Below, in pieces: positions 34,968 through 45,557 of a DNA stretch of 64,000 bases. Below the pieces are notes generated by a model. It was not told where the DNA came from, made no database searches, and worked only from the letters and a program-made list of their open reading frames with translations. The translations under genes were made by a program, and so were the position numbers. Origin of the DNA: Microbacterium luticocti DSM 19459 (GTDB taxonomy: Bacteria; Actinomycetota; Actinomycetes; Actinomycetales; Microbacteriaceae); NCBI RefSeq assembly GCF_000422405.1, contig NZ_AULS01000004.1:145227-209226 (forward strand). The letters are read 5' to 3'. Position 1 is the first letter of the stretch; each line of letters opens with the position of its first letter.

Positions 34968-35159
34968 TTACTTACCGCCCGAATGGCGCGCCTGGCGGTG
35001 CGTGAGCCATAGGTTGACGAGGAAGCCGAGGATGGCGGAGAGCGTTCCTGTGATCACGGCGGTAGATGGGGGAACCGTGAAGACCACTTGCACCCCTCCA
35101 ATGATGACGCCGACGACGATCCAGGTGATAGCTGTCCTCACCCACGTACGAGTTGCCAT
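34968..35159 (-). CDS. 63-residue membrane protein with two helices
   Basis: A small protein with two hydrophobic segments (WIVVGVIIGGVQVVFTV and VITGTLSAILGFLVNLWL) and a basic C-terminal tail. ATG follows GGAGGGG about 12 bases upstream, and the 5' leader holds a small stem (GCCCCG/CGGGGC at about 35173-35191). It resembles phage or plasmid 'holin-like' small membrane proteins only in general layout; I do not recognise a family. Confidence 0.55.
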   Translation of the reverse strand: MATRTWVRTAITWIVVGVIIGGVQVVFTVPPSTAVITGTLSAILGFLVNLWLTHRQARHSGGK

Positions 35160-35312
35160 TGGACTCTAGACCCCTCCGCCCCGCTTGAGCCGGGGCAAGC
35201 CGCTACGTATACCCTAGGCACTCCCACGAATGGGACGTCTTCATGGACGCACTTGTGCCGGCGCACTGCGGTCGATGTCCAAGGCCGAGCATCACACTCA
35301 CCCGGGCCGCAC

Positions 35313-35903
35313 CTACACCGGCGCCCGCCCCTCGTAGAGCAGCGTCGGCGTCGGCAGCAAAGGCCGATCGCGCACGCGCACGTGCCGCACCTCGACCTCG
35401 GCGAAACCGGCCGCGCGCAGCGCCGGCAGCGGATCGCGATCCTGGTGGCATCCACCGCACCACCGCACCGTGAACGGCGTCGCCAGCCGCTGCACCAGCG
35501 GCAGCACCCGGCCTCGCGGCGCGCGCACGTGCTCGACCAGCAGCACCCGCCCGCCCGGCACCAGCACGCGCCGCATCTCGCGCGCCGCCGCCGCCACATC
35601 GGCCACTGTGCACAGCACGTACGTGCCGATGACGGTGTCGACGGATGCCTCACCCAGCGGCACGCGCTCGGCGACCGCATCCATCGGCTCGGCCTCATGC
35701 CCCCACTCCCGGGCGCGCTGGGCGAGTTCGGCACGCCGCTCGGCATCGGGCTCCAGCCCCTGCCAGCGCACCTCGGGCGGCAGCGCGCCGAAGTTCTCGC
35801 CCCGGCCGGCGCCGATCTCGAGCACGCGTCCCCGCGCGCGGCCGATCAGCTCACGCTCGAGGTCGTCCAGCTCGTCGTCGTCGATCAGCGGGTCCGGGGA
35901 CAT
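35313..35903 (-). CDS. Class I SAM-dependent methyltransferase
   Basis: A 196-residue methyltransferase. Motif I is VLEIGAGRGENFGALP near residue 26, and the UbiE/PhcB-like post-motifs GTYVLCTVADVAAAAREM and VLVPGGRVLLVEHV follow. The sequence GGCHQDRDPLPALRAAGF matches the methyltransferase type 11 family often called 'phospholipid or thiol methyltransferase-like'; acceptor unknown. The ATG lies six bases after CAGACT. Single gene. Confidence 0.85.
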   Translation of the reverse strand: MSPDPLIDDDELDDLERELIGRARGRVLEIGAGRGENFGALPPEVRWQGLEPDAERRAELAQRAREWGHEAEPMDAVAERVPLGEASVDTVIGTYVLCTVADVAAAAREMRRVLVPGGRVLLVEHVRAPRGRVLPLVQRLATPFTVRWCGGCHQDRDPLPALRAAGFAEVEVRHVRVRDRPLLPTPTLLYEGRAPV

Positions 35904-35909
35904 CCCCTC

Positions 35910-35915
35910 AGTCTG
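35910..35915 (-). promoter_or_regulatory. -10-like element giving leaderless methyltransferase
   Basis: CAGACT on the reverse strand, six bases before the ATG at 35903. Confidence 0.45.
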
Positions 35916-36097
35916 CGCGCGACCGCGGCGATGCGCGAGGGGGCTGCGGGCGTTTCGACTCCGGCCCGCGGGCCCCGCCAGCGACCTCATCGACGGCCAC
36001 GCGCACGTCGCGCAGCGACCGCGTGCGTGCCGAACCCGACGTGGCCCGGCCCGCGATGAAGTCGGCGCAAATGCTGGCGCAGAACACAGGAAACCCC

Positions 36098-36103
36098 TAG
36101 GCT
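36098..36103 (+). promoter_or_regulatory. -10 element giving leaderless DUF4870 gene
   Basis: TAGGCT eight bases before the GTG at 36112. Confidence 0.55.
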
Positions 36104-36111
36104 CAGGGGCT

Positions 36112-36510
36112 GTGACTACACCACCGATTCCTCCGCAGCAGCCGCCCGTGCCTCCGCAGGGCGGCTACGGCCAGCCGGCACCGTCGATGAACCCGGCCGA
36201 CGAGAAGCTCTGGGCGACCCTCGTGCACATCGGCGGCATCTTCTTCGAGTTCCTGCCCGCCCTGATCGGCTACCTGGTGCTCAAGGACCGCGGTCCGTTC
36301 ATCCGCTCGCACACCAAGGCGGCGCTGAACTTCCAGCTCACGCTGGTCATCGCCTGGGTGGTCGGGTTCATCACCGCGTTCATCCTCATCGGATTCATCA
36401 TCATGCTGGCGGCCGCGGTCCTGAACATCGTGTTCTCGATCATCGCCGCCGTGAAGGCGAACCAGGGCGAGTTCTACACCTACCCGATGTCCATCCCGTT
36501 CATCAAGTGA
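36112..36510 (+). CDS. DUF4870 (Tic20-like) membrane protein
   Basis: A 132-residue protein: a Pro/Gln-rich N-terminus of about 25 residues, the core MNPADEKLWATLVHIGG, a first helix, VLKDRGPFIRSHTKAALNFQ (the family hallmark with basic residues between helices), and two further helices. Function unknown; the fold is shared with Tic20-type proteins. GTG start eight bases after TAGGCT. A strong terminator-like hairpin lies 46 bases beyond its stop, before glyS. Confidence 0.88.
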   Translation: MTTPPIPPQQPPVPPQGGYGQPAPSMNPADEKLWATLVHIGGIFFEFLPALIGYLVLKDRGPFIRSHTKAALNFQLTLVIAWVVGFITAFILIGFIIMLAAAVLNIVFSIIAAVKANQGEFYTYPMSIPFIK

Positions 36511-36549
36511 CAGTCGTTTGACCCGGCCGGGCCGACGACGGCCCGCCGA

Positions 36550-36555
36550 TAGAAT
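36550..36555 (+). promoter_or_regulatory. Putative -10 element for glyS
   Basis: TAGAAT five bases before an in-frame ATG at 36561 and 59 bases before the annotated GTG at 36615. Transcripts from here would begin inside the hairpin described at 36557-36590. Confidence 0.45.
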
Positions 36556-36556
36556 C

Positions 36557-36590
36557 GAGGATGCCGCCACTGGCGGCATCCTCTTTTCTT
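36557..36590 (+). terminator. Intrinsic terminator or attenuator before glyS
   Basis: GAGGATGCCGCC pairs perfectly with GGCGGCATCCTC around the loop ACT, followed by TTTTCTTCTT. This has the form of a rho-independent terminator and would end the DUF4870 transcript. Its position 24 bases before the glyS start also makes it a candidate attenuator. Confidence 0.7.
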
Positions 36591-36614
36591 CTTCGTGCGA
36601 CCATTGGAGCCACC

Positions 36615-38003
<1,389 letters not shown>

Positions 38004-38010
38004 GGCGAGT

Positions 38011-38033
38011 GGATGCCGCACCCCGCGGCATCC
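38011..38033. terminator. Stem-loop after glyS
   Basis: GGATGCCGC pairs with GCGGCATCC over the loop ACCCC, eight bases after the glyS stop. GC-rich with no T run. Confidence 0.55.
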
Positions 38034-38073
38034 GCCCACGCCCCCCACACCCCGTGGCAACGCGCGCCGGCAC

Positions 38074-38079
38074 TAGGCT
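38074..38079 (+). promoter_or_regulatory. -10 element giving leaderless acyl-CoA ligase
   Basis: TAGGCT six bases before the ATG at 38086. Confidence 0.65.
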
Positions 38080-38085
38080 TCAGCC

Positions 38086-39597
38086 ATGAACCCCCGCGCC
38101 GACACCGTCGACGGCGTGCTCCGACGCAGCGCCGCACGCACCCCCGATCGCACCGCCCTCACCTTCGAGGACCGCACCTGGACCTACCGCGAGTTCGACG
38201 ACGCCGTCTCGCGCGTCGCCGCCTGGCTGGTCGCGCAGGGCGCACGCCCAGGCGACCGGATCGCCGCCTACGGCACGAACTCCGACGCGTACGTGATCGC
38301 GTTCCTCGCCTGCGTACGCGCGGGTCTCGTGCATGTGCCGGTCAACTACGCGCTCCGCGGCGACGAGCTCGCATACCTGCTCGAAACCTCGGGGGCGAGG
38401 GTGCTGCTGGCCGATCCGGCGCTCGCCGAGGCATCCGACCCCGTCTGCGCCCGGCTGGGCATCGACCGCGTGCCGCTGCGCGGCGGCGACGACTCGGTGC
38501 TGGCCGCCGCGACGGCGGGAGCCGTGCCGGTGATCGACGAGCAGGTGGATGCCGCAGACCTCGCTCAGTTGCTGTTCACCTCGGGTACGACCTCGAAGCC
38601 GAAGGGTGCGATGATGAGCCACCGCGCCCTCGTCAGCGAATACGTCTCGTGCGTGATCGCACTCGACCTGGCCGCCGACGACCGGCCCCTCGTGTGCATG
38701 CCGCTGTACCACTCGGCCGCGATGCACGTGTTCATGATGCCGTATCTGTCGATCGGTGCCACCGTGACGCTGCTGGGTGCGCCGGTCGTGCCCGAGATCC
38801 TCGAACGGGTGGAGTCCGAGCGCATCGGCTCGCTGTTCCTCGCCCCGACCGTGTGGGTGCCGCTGGCGAACCACCCCGACCTCGACACGCGCGACCTGTC
38901 GTCGCTGACCAAGGCGCAGTACGGGGCGTCGATCATGCCCGTGACCGTGCTGCAGCGCCTGCGCGAACGCTACCCTGACCTGGGGTTCTACAACTGCTTC
39001 GGACAGTCTGAGATCGCGCCGCTGGCCACCGTGCTGCGCCCCGAAGAGCACGACGAACGCCCCGCCTCGTGCGGACGCCCGGTCTTGTTCGTTCAGGCGC
39101 GGGTGGTGGATGCCGCCGGCCACGACGTGCCCGACGGTGAACCCGGCGAGATCCTCTACCGGTCGCCGCAGCTGTGCGACGGGTACTGGAACGACCCGGA
39201 GGCCACCGCCGAGGCGTTCCGCGACGGGTGGTTCCACTCCGGCGACCTCGTCACCCGCGACGCCGAGGGCTTCATCACGGTCGTCGACCGCATCAAGGAC
39301 GTGATCAACACCGGTGGCATCCTCGTCGCCTCACGCGAGGTCGAGGACGCGCTCTACACGCATGCGGCCGTCGCCGAGGTCGCCGTGGTGGGCCTGCCCG
39401 ACGAACGCTGGATCGAGGCGATCACCGCGTTCGTCGTGCGGCGTGACGGCGTGCCGGTCACCCCCGACGAGCTCATCGCGCACGTGAAGGGCATGCTCGC
39501 CGCGTTCAAGGTGCCCAAACGCGTCGAGTTCATCGACGAGCTGCCGCGCAACCAGAGCGGCAAGCTGCTCAAACGCGAACTGCGTACGCGGGCGTAG
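38086..39597 (+). CDS. Acyl-CoA synthetase (AMP-binding, FadD-like)
   Basis: A 503-residue ANL-superfamily ligase that activates a carboxylic acid to its CoA thioester through an acyl-adenylate. The AMP-binding signature is LFTSGTTSKPKGAMMSH near residue 163; FYNCFGQSEIAPLAT, GWFHSGDLVTRD and the C-terminal catalytic Lys in NQSGKLLKREL follow. Medium/long-chain or aromatic acid substrate cannot be decided. ATG six bases after TAGGCT. Single gene; its 3' end faces the Lrp gene, and the space between holds 28-bp tandem repeats. Confidence 0.92.
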   Translation: MNPRADTVDGVLRRSAARTPDRTALTFEDRTWTYREFDDAVSRVAAWLVAQGARPGDRIAAYGTNSDAYVIAFLACVRAGLVHVPVNYALRGDELAYLLETSGARVLLADPALAEASDPVCARLGIDRVPLRGGDDSVLAAATAGAVPVIDEQVDAADLAQLLFTSGTTSKPKGAMMSHRALVSEYVSCVIALDLAADDRPLVCMPLYHSAAMHVFMMPYLSIGATVTLLGAPVVPEILERVESERIGSLFLAPTVWVPLANHPDLDTRDLSSLTKAQYGASIMPVTVLQRLRERYPDLGFYNCFGQSEIAPLATVLRPEEHDERPASCGRPVLFVQARVVDAAGHDVPDGEPGEILYRSPQLCDGYWNDPEATAEAFRDGWFHSGDLVTRDAEGFITVVDRIKDVINTGGILVASREVEDALYTHAAVAEVAVVGLPDERWIEAITAFVVRRDGVPVTPDELIAHVKGMLAAFKVPKRVEFIDELPRNQSGKLLKRELRTRA

Positions 39598-39624
39598 CCG
39601 GTGACGGCGGCGCCCACGCCCGCC

Positions 39625-39694
39625 CGGGCACAGCCGGCGCGAGGCGCTCACACGGGCACAGCCGGCGCGGAGCGCTCACGCGGGCACGAGCCGG
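39625..39694. repeat. 28-bp tandem duplication across the Lrp stop codon
   Basis: Units beginning CGGGCACAGCCGGCGCG start at 39625 and 39653, and a third partial unit begins at 39681 within the gene. The reverse-strand stop of the Lrp gene (39678-39676) lies in the middle unit, and an equivalent stop is copied at 39650-39648. Confidence 0.75.
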
Positions 39695-40623
39695 CCGAGT
39701 GCGCGGGTGTAGTCCTCTTTGATGATGTCCAGGTGCGCCCAGCTCTCCAGTGAGGCCACCTCGGGCAGCGCGCGGATCTGCTCGACCACCGCGAGCACGT
39801 TCGCCGGCGTCGATCCGCCGATCGTCGCGATGAAGTCGTAGCTGCCGTGCGAGCGGGCGGCGAAGTCGATCGCGCGCGAGTCGAGGATGTACCGCCGCAC
39901 CGGCTCGGCCTCGCCGCACAGTGTGATGCCCACACCCAGTGCCACCCGGTTGCGCGACAGGCCACCCGACGGGATCGCCGAGATGCGGATGACGCCTGCG
40001 TCGATCATCCGCCGCACCCGCGACCGGGTCGACGACGGTGACAGGTGCACGGCATCCGCCAGCGCCCGAAAGCTTGCCCGCCCGTCGCGCTGCAGGGCGG
40101 CGATGAGCCGGTGGTCCAGCTCGTCCAGGGTCACCTCGGTGCGCGACTCGGCGACGAAGAACCCCTTCAGCACCTCGGCGTACGTGGTCACCCGCACCTG
40201 CCGCACCGCCTCGATGCGGCGCACCGCATCGAGCATCGCGTGCAACTCGGCGACGTCGCCGTGCCGCGACTCGAACACCAGCGGCGCGGTGCCGCTGACC
40301 AGCGACACGAAAACGGCATCCGGCATCTGCGCGATCTGCTCGGCGACCGGCCGCGCCGGCCCGACGATGCTCACCATGCCGTGGATGAGCACATGATGCC
40401 CGGCGAAGCCCGGGTCCAGCGCCGCGATGATGCGCAGCCCGTCACGCTCGATGAGCGTGCGCAGCCGCTGCGCGACGTAATCGCGTGAGATATCGAGCGT
40501 GCGTGCGAGGTCTTGGATGCTGGTGCGCCCGTTCTCTTGCAGCGCATGGATGAGTTCGCCGTCGACGTCGTCGTCGCGGTCTTTCGCGCGCGGCGCCTGG
40601 CCGCGCTCGGTCGGCACGCTCAT
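39676..40623 (-). CDS. Double-length Lrp/AsnC-family regulator
   Basis: A 315-residue regulator built of two consecutive Lrp halves. The first helix-turn-helix (DGELIHALQENGRTSIQDLA, near 20) is followed by a ligand (RAM) domain; a second HTH (LDHRLIAALQRDGRASFRAL, near 165) and second RAM domain complete the chain. Ordinary Lrp proteins have about 150 residues. ATG 40623 follows GAAGGGGGCC. It diverges from the transporter-amidohydrolase operon and is its probable regulator, most likely sensing an amino or keto acid. Inverted copies of GTGCGAAAT flank its upstream region. Confidence 0.9.
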   Translation of the reverse strand: MSVPTERGQAPRAKDRDDDVDGELIHALQENGRTSIQDLARTLDISRDYVAQRLRTLIERDGLRIIAALDPGFAGHHVLIHGMVSIVGPARPVAEQIAQMPDAVFVSLVSGTAPLVFESRHGDVAELHAMLDAVRRIEAVRQVRVTTYAEVLKGFFVAESRTEVTLDELDHRLIAALQRDGRASFRALADAVHLSPSSTRSRVRRMIDAGVIRISAIPSGGLSRNRVALGVGITLCGEAEPVRRYILDSRAIDFAARSHGSYDFIATIGGSTPANVLAVVEQIRALPEVASLESWAHLDIIKEDYTRALGRLVPA

Positions 40624-40643
40624 CCAGGCCCCCTTCTGCCCGC

Positions 40644-40725
40644 GTGTGCGAAATAGCCGGATCTGCCGGGTGGATGCCACGAATCCGCGGCCGATCTGCC
40701 GGTAACGGCCGTTCAAATTTCGCAC
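40644..40725. promoter_or_regulatory. Inverted half-sites in the Lrp/operon control region
   Basis: GTGCGAAAT (40644-40652) and its exact reverse complement ATTTCGCAC (40717-40725) bracket 64 bases between the divergent genes. Spaced arms suit a looping or multimeric Lrp-type protein, but binding is inference. Confidence 0.45.
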
Positions 40726-40807
40726 CTGGCGGCAGGCTACCGCAGATGAGCGGTTTCAGGCGCTATGAAGGGCACCATCTGCCGTCGACGGATCGCCGTG
40801 ACCGGCC

Positions 40808-40813
40808 TATAGT
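40808..40813 (+). promoter_or_regulatory. -10 element of the guanidino/amide operon
   Basis: TATAGT with TCGACG 17 bases upstream as a possible -35. The leader to the ATG at 40877 would be about 57 bases and contains the AAGGGAG ribosome-binding site. Confidence 0.5.
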
Positions 40814-40876
40814 CGCCTCAACCCGCGCAGCATCCATCGCCGTCGCTGCACCCCCGTCAGAGCAAGGGAGCCCTGT

Positions 40877-42238
40877 ATGTCCGCCTCCACCGCCCCACAG
40901 CCGGTGCACTCGCATCGCCGAGCGCTGCGCGCCGGCTTCGCCGCACTGGTCGGCACCTCGATCGAGTGGTACGACTTCTACGTGTACGCGACCGCCGCAG
41001 CGATCGTGTTCCCGCAGGTGTTCTTCCCCGAGGTCGACCACGCCCTGGGCACCCTCGCCTCGTTCGGCACCTACGCCGTCGCGTTCTTCATGCGCCCGCT
41101 GGGCGGCATCATCTTCGGGCACATCGGCGACAAGATCGGCCGCAAGCCCGCCCTGACCATCACCCTGATGACGATGGGTGTCGCGACCGTGCTGGTCGGA
41201 TGCGTGCCCGGCTACGCGACGATCGGGGTGTGGGGTGCGATCATCCTCATCCTGCTGCGCATGGCGCAGGGCCTGGCCGTCGGCGGCGAATGGGGCGGCG
41301 CGAGCCTCATGTCGGTCGAGAGCGCACCGCCCAAGCACAAGGTCTTCTACGGCGGGTTCACCCAGCTGGGCAACCCCCTCGGTGCGCTGCTGGCCACCGG
41401 CGCGTTCTGGATCCTGGCCGCGATGGGCGACGAGGTGCTGCTCAGTTGGGGCTGGCGCATCCCGTTCCTGTTCAGCATCGTGCTGATCGCGGTGGGCGTC
41501 TGGGTGCGTTACCGGGTTGAAGAGACGCCCGTGTTCGAAGAGAAGATCGAGGGGCACAAGCAGTCCACCCCGATCCTGTTCGCGCTGCGCAACAACTGGT
41601 GGCCGATGCTGCTGGGCTTCTGCATCATCGCCATGTCGTCGGGCGGGTACGTGATCGCCACCACGTTCGTGCAGAACTTCGCGACCGGCCCCGACGTGGG
41701 GCTGGCGGCCTCCATCATCCTGGGCGCCATGACCGTGGCATCCTTCGTCGAGACCCTGGTGACGCTGCCGTTGGCGTGGCTGGGCGACAGGTGGGGTGGC
41801 AAGTCGATCATCTACCTGGGCGTCATCTTGTCGTTCCTGGTGTTCCTGCCGCTGGTGCTGGTCATCCAGAACCACCAGGTCACGATGATCTACGTGCTGG
41901 TCTCGGCGCTGCGACTGACCCTCAGCGGCGCATGGGCATCGCTGTCGACGGTGATGACGCAGATGTTCCGGCCGCAGGCCCGCTACACGTCCATGTCGCT
42001 GTCGTACGGCATCGGTGCCGCCGTGTGGGGCGGCCTGTCGCCGGCGATCGCGTCGGGCCTGCTGGCGGCGACCGGCAACTTCTGGTCGGTGGTCGCCTTC
42101 TTCGGGGTGCTGTGCGTGGTCGCCCTGTTCGGCACGTTCTTCGCGCCGCAGCACTCCGACATGGCACCGGCGACCGATTCGCTGACCCCGCGGATGGACA
42201 CCACCACCGTCCGCAACATCGGCAAGAGGAGCAGATGA
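40877..42238 (+). CDS. MFS metabolite:H+ symporter (MHS family)
   Basis: A 453-residue twelve-helix importer of the ShiA/ProP/KgtP class. The start of helix 1 reads GTSIEWYDFYVYATAAA, and motif A is RPLGGIIFGHIGDKIGRK near residue 77. MHS proteins carry carboxylates, betaines or similar zwitterions. First gene of a six-gene operon; ATG after CAAGGGAG. Its stop overlaps the amidohydrolase start (ATGA at 42235-42238). Together with downstream enzymes it probably imports a guanidino or N-acyl amino acid. Confidence 0.92.
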   Translation: MSASTAPQPVHSHRRALRAGFAALVGTSIEWYDFYVYATAAAIVFPQVFFPEVDHALGTLASFGTYAVAFFMRPLGGIIFGHIGDKIGRKPALTITLMTMGVATVLVGCVPGYATIGVWGAIILILLRMAQGLAVGGEWGGASLMSVESAPPKHKVFYGGFTQLGNPLGALLATGAFWILAAMGDEVLLSWGWRIPFLFSIVLIAVGVWVRYRVEETPVFEEKIEGHKQSTPILFALRNNWWPMLLGFCIIAMSSGGYVIATTFVQNFATGPDVGLAASIILGAMTVASFVETLVTLPLAWLGDRWGGKSIIYLGVILSFLVFLPLVLVIQNHQVTMIYVLVSALRLTLSGAWASLSTVMTQMFRPQARYTSMSLSYGIGAAVWGGLSPAIASGLLAATGNFWSVVAFFGVLCVVALFGTFFAPQHSDMAPATDSLTPRMDTTTVRNIGKRSR

Positions 42239-43914
42239 GCATGCGCCGCCTGGCGACCTATGATGACCGTGACTCGGCGGCGACCCTGATCACGGCCCGC
42301 ACGATCCACACCGTCGACGAGCAGAACCCCCGCGCCGAGGCGATGCTCACCGCGGGCGGCATGATCATCGCGGTCGGCTCGCGCGACGAGGTCGAACAGG
42401 CGGCCGCCGCGGCGGGGCTCGATCCGATCCGCATCGACCACCCCGACGCGACCGTGGTGCCCGGGTTCATCGACGCCCACGCCCACCCGCTGATGTATGG
42501 GCAGCTACTGACCTGGGTGGACGTCGGCCCCGACGAGGCCGGCTCCATCCCCGAGATCGTGGAGCTCATGCGCGAGCGGGCGGCCACCCTGCCTGCCGGG
42601 GTGCCGGTGCGCGGCTTCGGCTACGAGCAGCGCAACCTCGTGGAGAAGCGCCACCCCACCCGGCACGAGCTCGACCAGATCGCCACCGACCGCGAGGTGT
42701 ACATCATGAACGCCTCCGGCCACGGCGGCGTGGTCAACACGTTCACGCTCGCCCGCTACGGCATCACCCGCGACACCCCGAACCCCGAAGGCGGCGAGTT
42801 CTTCCGCGACGCGGACGGCGAGCTGACCGGCGAGCTCTCGGATGCCGCCTGCAACGTGCTCACCGGACTGCACGGGGTGAAGGTCGGCCACCACGGACCG
42901 AACTTCCACCTCGCCGACGCCCCGGCCGAACACCAGCGGCAGCTGGGCCACGTGCAGCGCGAGTTCCTGGCCGGCGGGGTGACCGCGATCGGCGACGCCC
43001 AGGTGTCCCAGCGCGAGTTCGCCGCCTACCTCGAGCTCGCCGACCGCGGCGCGCTGCATGTGCGGGTGTCGATGTACTTCCTCTCGCACCTGCTCGACCA
43101 GGTCATCGAGCTGGGCCTGACCGGCCCGTTCGGCAACGCGTTCCTCTCGTTCGCCGGCATCAAGCTGTACGCCGACGGCACACTCGGCGGCTGGACCGCG
43201 TACTTCCCCGAAGGGTATGTGGGCGATCCGTGCCGCACCGGCCAGCTGTACCACGAGCCGGCCGAGTACGCCGAGCTGGTGAGCAAGGCCCACGCCGCCG
43301 GGCTGCAGACCGCCACGCACGCCCAGTCCCCGGTCGCCATCAAGATGGTGGTGGATGCGGTCGAGCAGGCGCTCGCCGACACACCCGACGCCGATGCGCG
43401 GCACCGCATCGAGCACTGCGGTCTGCCCACGCCCGATGACATCGCCCGCATGGCCCGGCTCGGCATGCGCCCGGTCAACCAGACCCAGCACTACTACAAC
43501 TGGGGCGAGGGGGTCGAGCAGGCCATCGGCACGCCTGGCGAGCGGTTCAACCCGCTCGGCGAATTCCGTGACGCCGGCGTGCCGATCACGATCTCGTCCG
43601 ATGCGCCGGTGGCCGAGCCGCGCCCGCTCGAGGCGATCCAGGCGGCGGTGACCCGGGTGACCCGGCGCGGCCACAAGCTCGGACCCGACACGCTGTGCAT
43701 CAGTGCGGCCGACGCGCTGCGCGCGCACACCCTCGAAGGGGCGACGTCGATCGGCCGCGAGAACGAGCTGGGCTCGCTGACGGTCGGCAAGCGCGCCGAC
43801 TTCGTCATCCTCGGCGGCGACCCGCTCGCGGTGCCGGCAGAGCAGATCGCCGAGATCCCGGTGCTCGAGACCTGGGTGGACGGCACCGTGAAGTATCGGA
43901 CGGACGGAAGATGA
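42235..43914 (+). CDS. YtcJ-type metal-dependent amidohydrolase
   Basis: A 559-residue amidohydrolase-superfamily protein (family 3, as in NfdA formamide deformylase). Metal ligands: HxH in IDAHAHPLMYG near residue 81, a metal-strand region KLYADGTLGGWTAYF, His in TATHAQSP and RIEHCG, and the catalytic Asp in SSDAPVAEPRPL. It hydrolyses an amide or imide bond; substrate unknown. ATG 42235 overlaps the transporter stop, with another in-frame ATG two codons on. Its stop overlaps the ThDP gene (ATGA). Confidence 0.9.
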   Translation: MSMRRLATYDDRDSAATLITARTIHTVDEQNPRAEAMLTAGGMIIAVGSRDEVEQAAAAAGLDPIRIDHPDATVVPGFIDAHAHPLMYGQLLTWVDVGPDEAGSIPEIVELMRERAATLPAGVPVRGFGYEQRNLVEKRHPTRHELDQIATDREVYIMNASGHGGVVNTFTLARYGITRDTPNPEGGEFFRDADGELTGELSDAACNVLTGLHGVKVGHHGPNFHLADAPAEHQRQLGHVQREFLAGGVTAIGDAQVSQREFAAYLELADRGALHVRVSMYFLSHLLDQVIELGLTGPFGNAFLSFAGIKLYADGTLGGWTAYFPEGYVGDPCRTGQLYHEPAEYAELVSKAHAAGLQTATHAQSPVAIKMVVDAVEQALADTPDADARHRIEHCGLPTPDDIARMARLGMRPVNQTQHYYNWGEGVEQAIGTPGERFNPLGEFRDAGVPITISSDAPVAEPRPLEAIQAAVTRVTRRGHKLGPDTLCISAADALRAHTLEGATSIGRENELGSLTVGKRADFVILGGDPLAVPAEQIAEIPVLETWVDGTVKYRTDGR

Positions 43915-45557
43915 GCGAAAGCATGCACACAGACGACAAGCGCACGACCGGCTCGGTGGTCATGCAGACCCTGCGCGGCTACGGCGTCGATACCGTGTTC
44001 GGCATCCCCGGCACCCACAACCTCGAGTTCTACCGGCCACTGCGTGCCCTCGGCATCCGTCCCGTCACGACCCGCCACGAGCAGGGCGCCGGGTACGCCG
44101 CCGACGGCTGGTCGTTGCAGACCGGGATGCCGGGCGTCGTGCTGACCACCAGCGGCCCGGGCCTGCTCAACGCGCTGTCGGCGGCGGGCACCGCATACTG
44201 CGAGTCCCGGCCGATGATCATCCTGTCGCCCGGCCCCGCCCGCGGCCGCGAGTTCGCCGACGTCGGCACGCTGCACGAGACCAAGGACCAGCTGGCCGCG
44301 GCATCCGCCGTCGTGGAATGGGGCCGCCGGGTCTCGTCCGCCGCCGAAGCCGTGACCGCGGTCCACGACGCGTTCGCGCTGTTCGCCACCGGCCGCCCCC
44401 GGCCGGTGTACATCGAGGTTCCGCTGGACGTGCTCGAAGAGGTCGCCGACCTTCCCGACGAGCAGCTCGCGCCGCGCACGTCCCCGGCGGCACCGGTACC
44501 CGACCCCGACACGATCGCCGAGGCGGCACGGCTGCTGGCCGCAGCCGCAGACCCCGTCATCCTCGCCGGCGGCGGTTCGCGCGGCGCAGCCGACGAGCTG
44601 CGCGCCGTGGCCGAACGGCTGGGTGCCCCGGTGGTGACGACGCTGAACGCCAAGGGCGTGCTCGACGAGCACCACCCGCTGTCGCTGGGCTCGAACCTGC
44701 GCCTGGCCGCCGCCCGCAACCGCGCCCGCGACGCCGACGTGCTGCTCGTGGTCGGCTCCAAGCTCGGCGAAGCCGAACTCTGGGTCGACCGGCTCGACGC
44801 CCGTGGCACCGTCATCCGCATCGACCTGGTCGCCTCGCAACTGAACAAGAACCAGGACGCGACCGTCGGTATCGTCGGCGACGCCGCCGCCGCGCTGGGC
44901 GCACTCGCCGACGCGCTCGGGCGCGGTGAACCGGCGCAGAACGCCCGGGTCGCCGAGACGCTGGCCGCGGTGCGCGCCGAGACCGCCGAGCTCTCACCCG
45001 GCAACACCGCTCTGGCCGAGTGCATCGCCGGGGTGCTGCCGCCCGACGCGATCGTCGCGACCGACTCGTCGCAGATCGCCTACTGGGGGCTGCTCAACGT
45101 GCTGAAGGCGTCGCGTGCGAACTCCACCCCGTACATGGGCACCTACGCCACCCTCGGCTACGGGCTGCCGGCCGCGCTCGGGTCGCGCATCGCCGCACCC
45201 GACCGGCCCGCGTTCGTGGTCGTCGGCGACGGTGCGCTGATGTTCTCGCTGCAAGAGATGATGACCGTCGTCGAGCAGGGCCTGGACGTCACCGTGATCG
45301 TCGTCGACAACGGCGGCTACGCCGAGATCAAGCAGAACGAGGCCGACGCCGGCATCGCCCCGATCGGCGTCGAGCTGACCCAGCCCGACTGGGCGGCCCT
45401 CGGCGCCGCGTTCGGCGGCACCGGCCACCGGCCCGCCGACGCCGGCGCGCTCGCCGCCGCCGTGCGGCAGGCGCTTGCCGACGGCGGGCTGCAGGTGATC
45501 CACCTCGCCCAGGCGTCGTTCGATGTCGGCGCCACCACCACGAAGGAGCAGGCATGA
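43911..45557 (+). CDS. ThDP-dependent decarboxylase, AruI-like (5-guanidino-2-oxopentanoate decarboxylase)
   Basis: A 548-residue thiamine-diphosphate enzyme of the acetolactate-synthase superfamily. The catalytic Glu is in [14 protein letters not shown] near residue 55, and the ThDP/Mg2+ motif runs from [12 protein letters not shown] to VVDNGGY near 440-465. Features that single out AruI of the arginine transaminase pathway are [23 protein letters not shown] and [14 protein letters not shown] TDSSQIAY. AruI turns 2-ketoarginine into 4-guanidinobutyraldehyde. The neighbouring ureohydrolase could act further down the same route. A general 2-oxoacid decarboxylase remains possible. Confidence 0.78.
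   Translation: MSESMHTDDKRTTGSVVMQTLRGYGVDTVFGIPGTHNLEFYRPLRALGIRPVTTRHEQGAGYAADGWSLQTGMPGVVLTTSGPGLLNALSAAGTAYCESRPMIILSPGPARGREFADVGTLHETKDQLAAASAVVEWGRRVSSAAEAVTAVHDAFALFATGRPRPVYIEVPLDVLEEVADLPDEQLAPRTSPAAPVPDPDTIAEAARLLAAAADPVILAGGGSRGAADELRAVAERLGAPVVTTLNAKGVLDEHHPLSLGSNLRLAAARNRARDADVLLVVGSKLGEAELWVDRLDARGTVIRIDLVASQLNKNQDATVGIVGDAAAALGALADALGRGEPAQNARVAETLAAVRAETAELSPGNTALAECIAGVLPPDAIVATDSSQIAYWGLLNVLKASRANSTPYMGTYATLGYGLPAALGSRIAAPDRPAFVVVGDGALMFSLQEMMTVVEQGLDVTVIVVDNGGYAEIKQNEADAGIAPIGVELTQPDWAALGAAFGGTGHRPADAGALAAAVRQALADGGLQVIHLAQASFDVGATTTKEQA

Noticed and set aside
35243..35473. Small forward frame of 76 residues
   Set aside because: Ala/Arg-rich and mostly antisense to the methyltransferase; no start signals.
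36511..36614. T-box riboswitch before glyS
   Set aside because: The interval is too short for stem I and no T-box sequence is seen; only a terminator-like hairpin is present.
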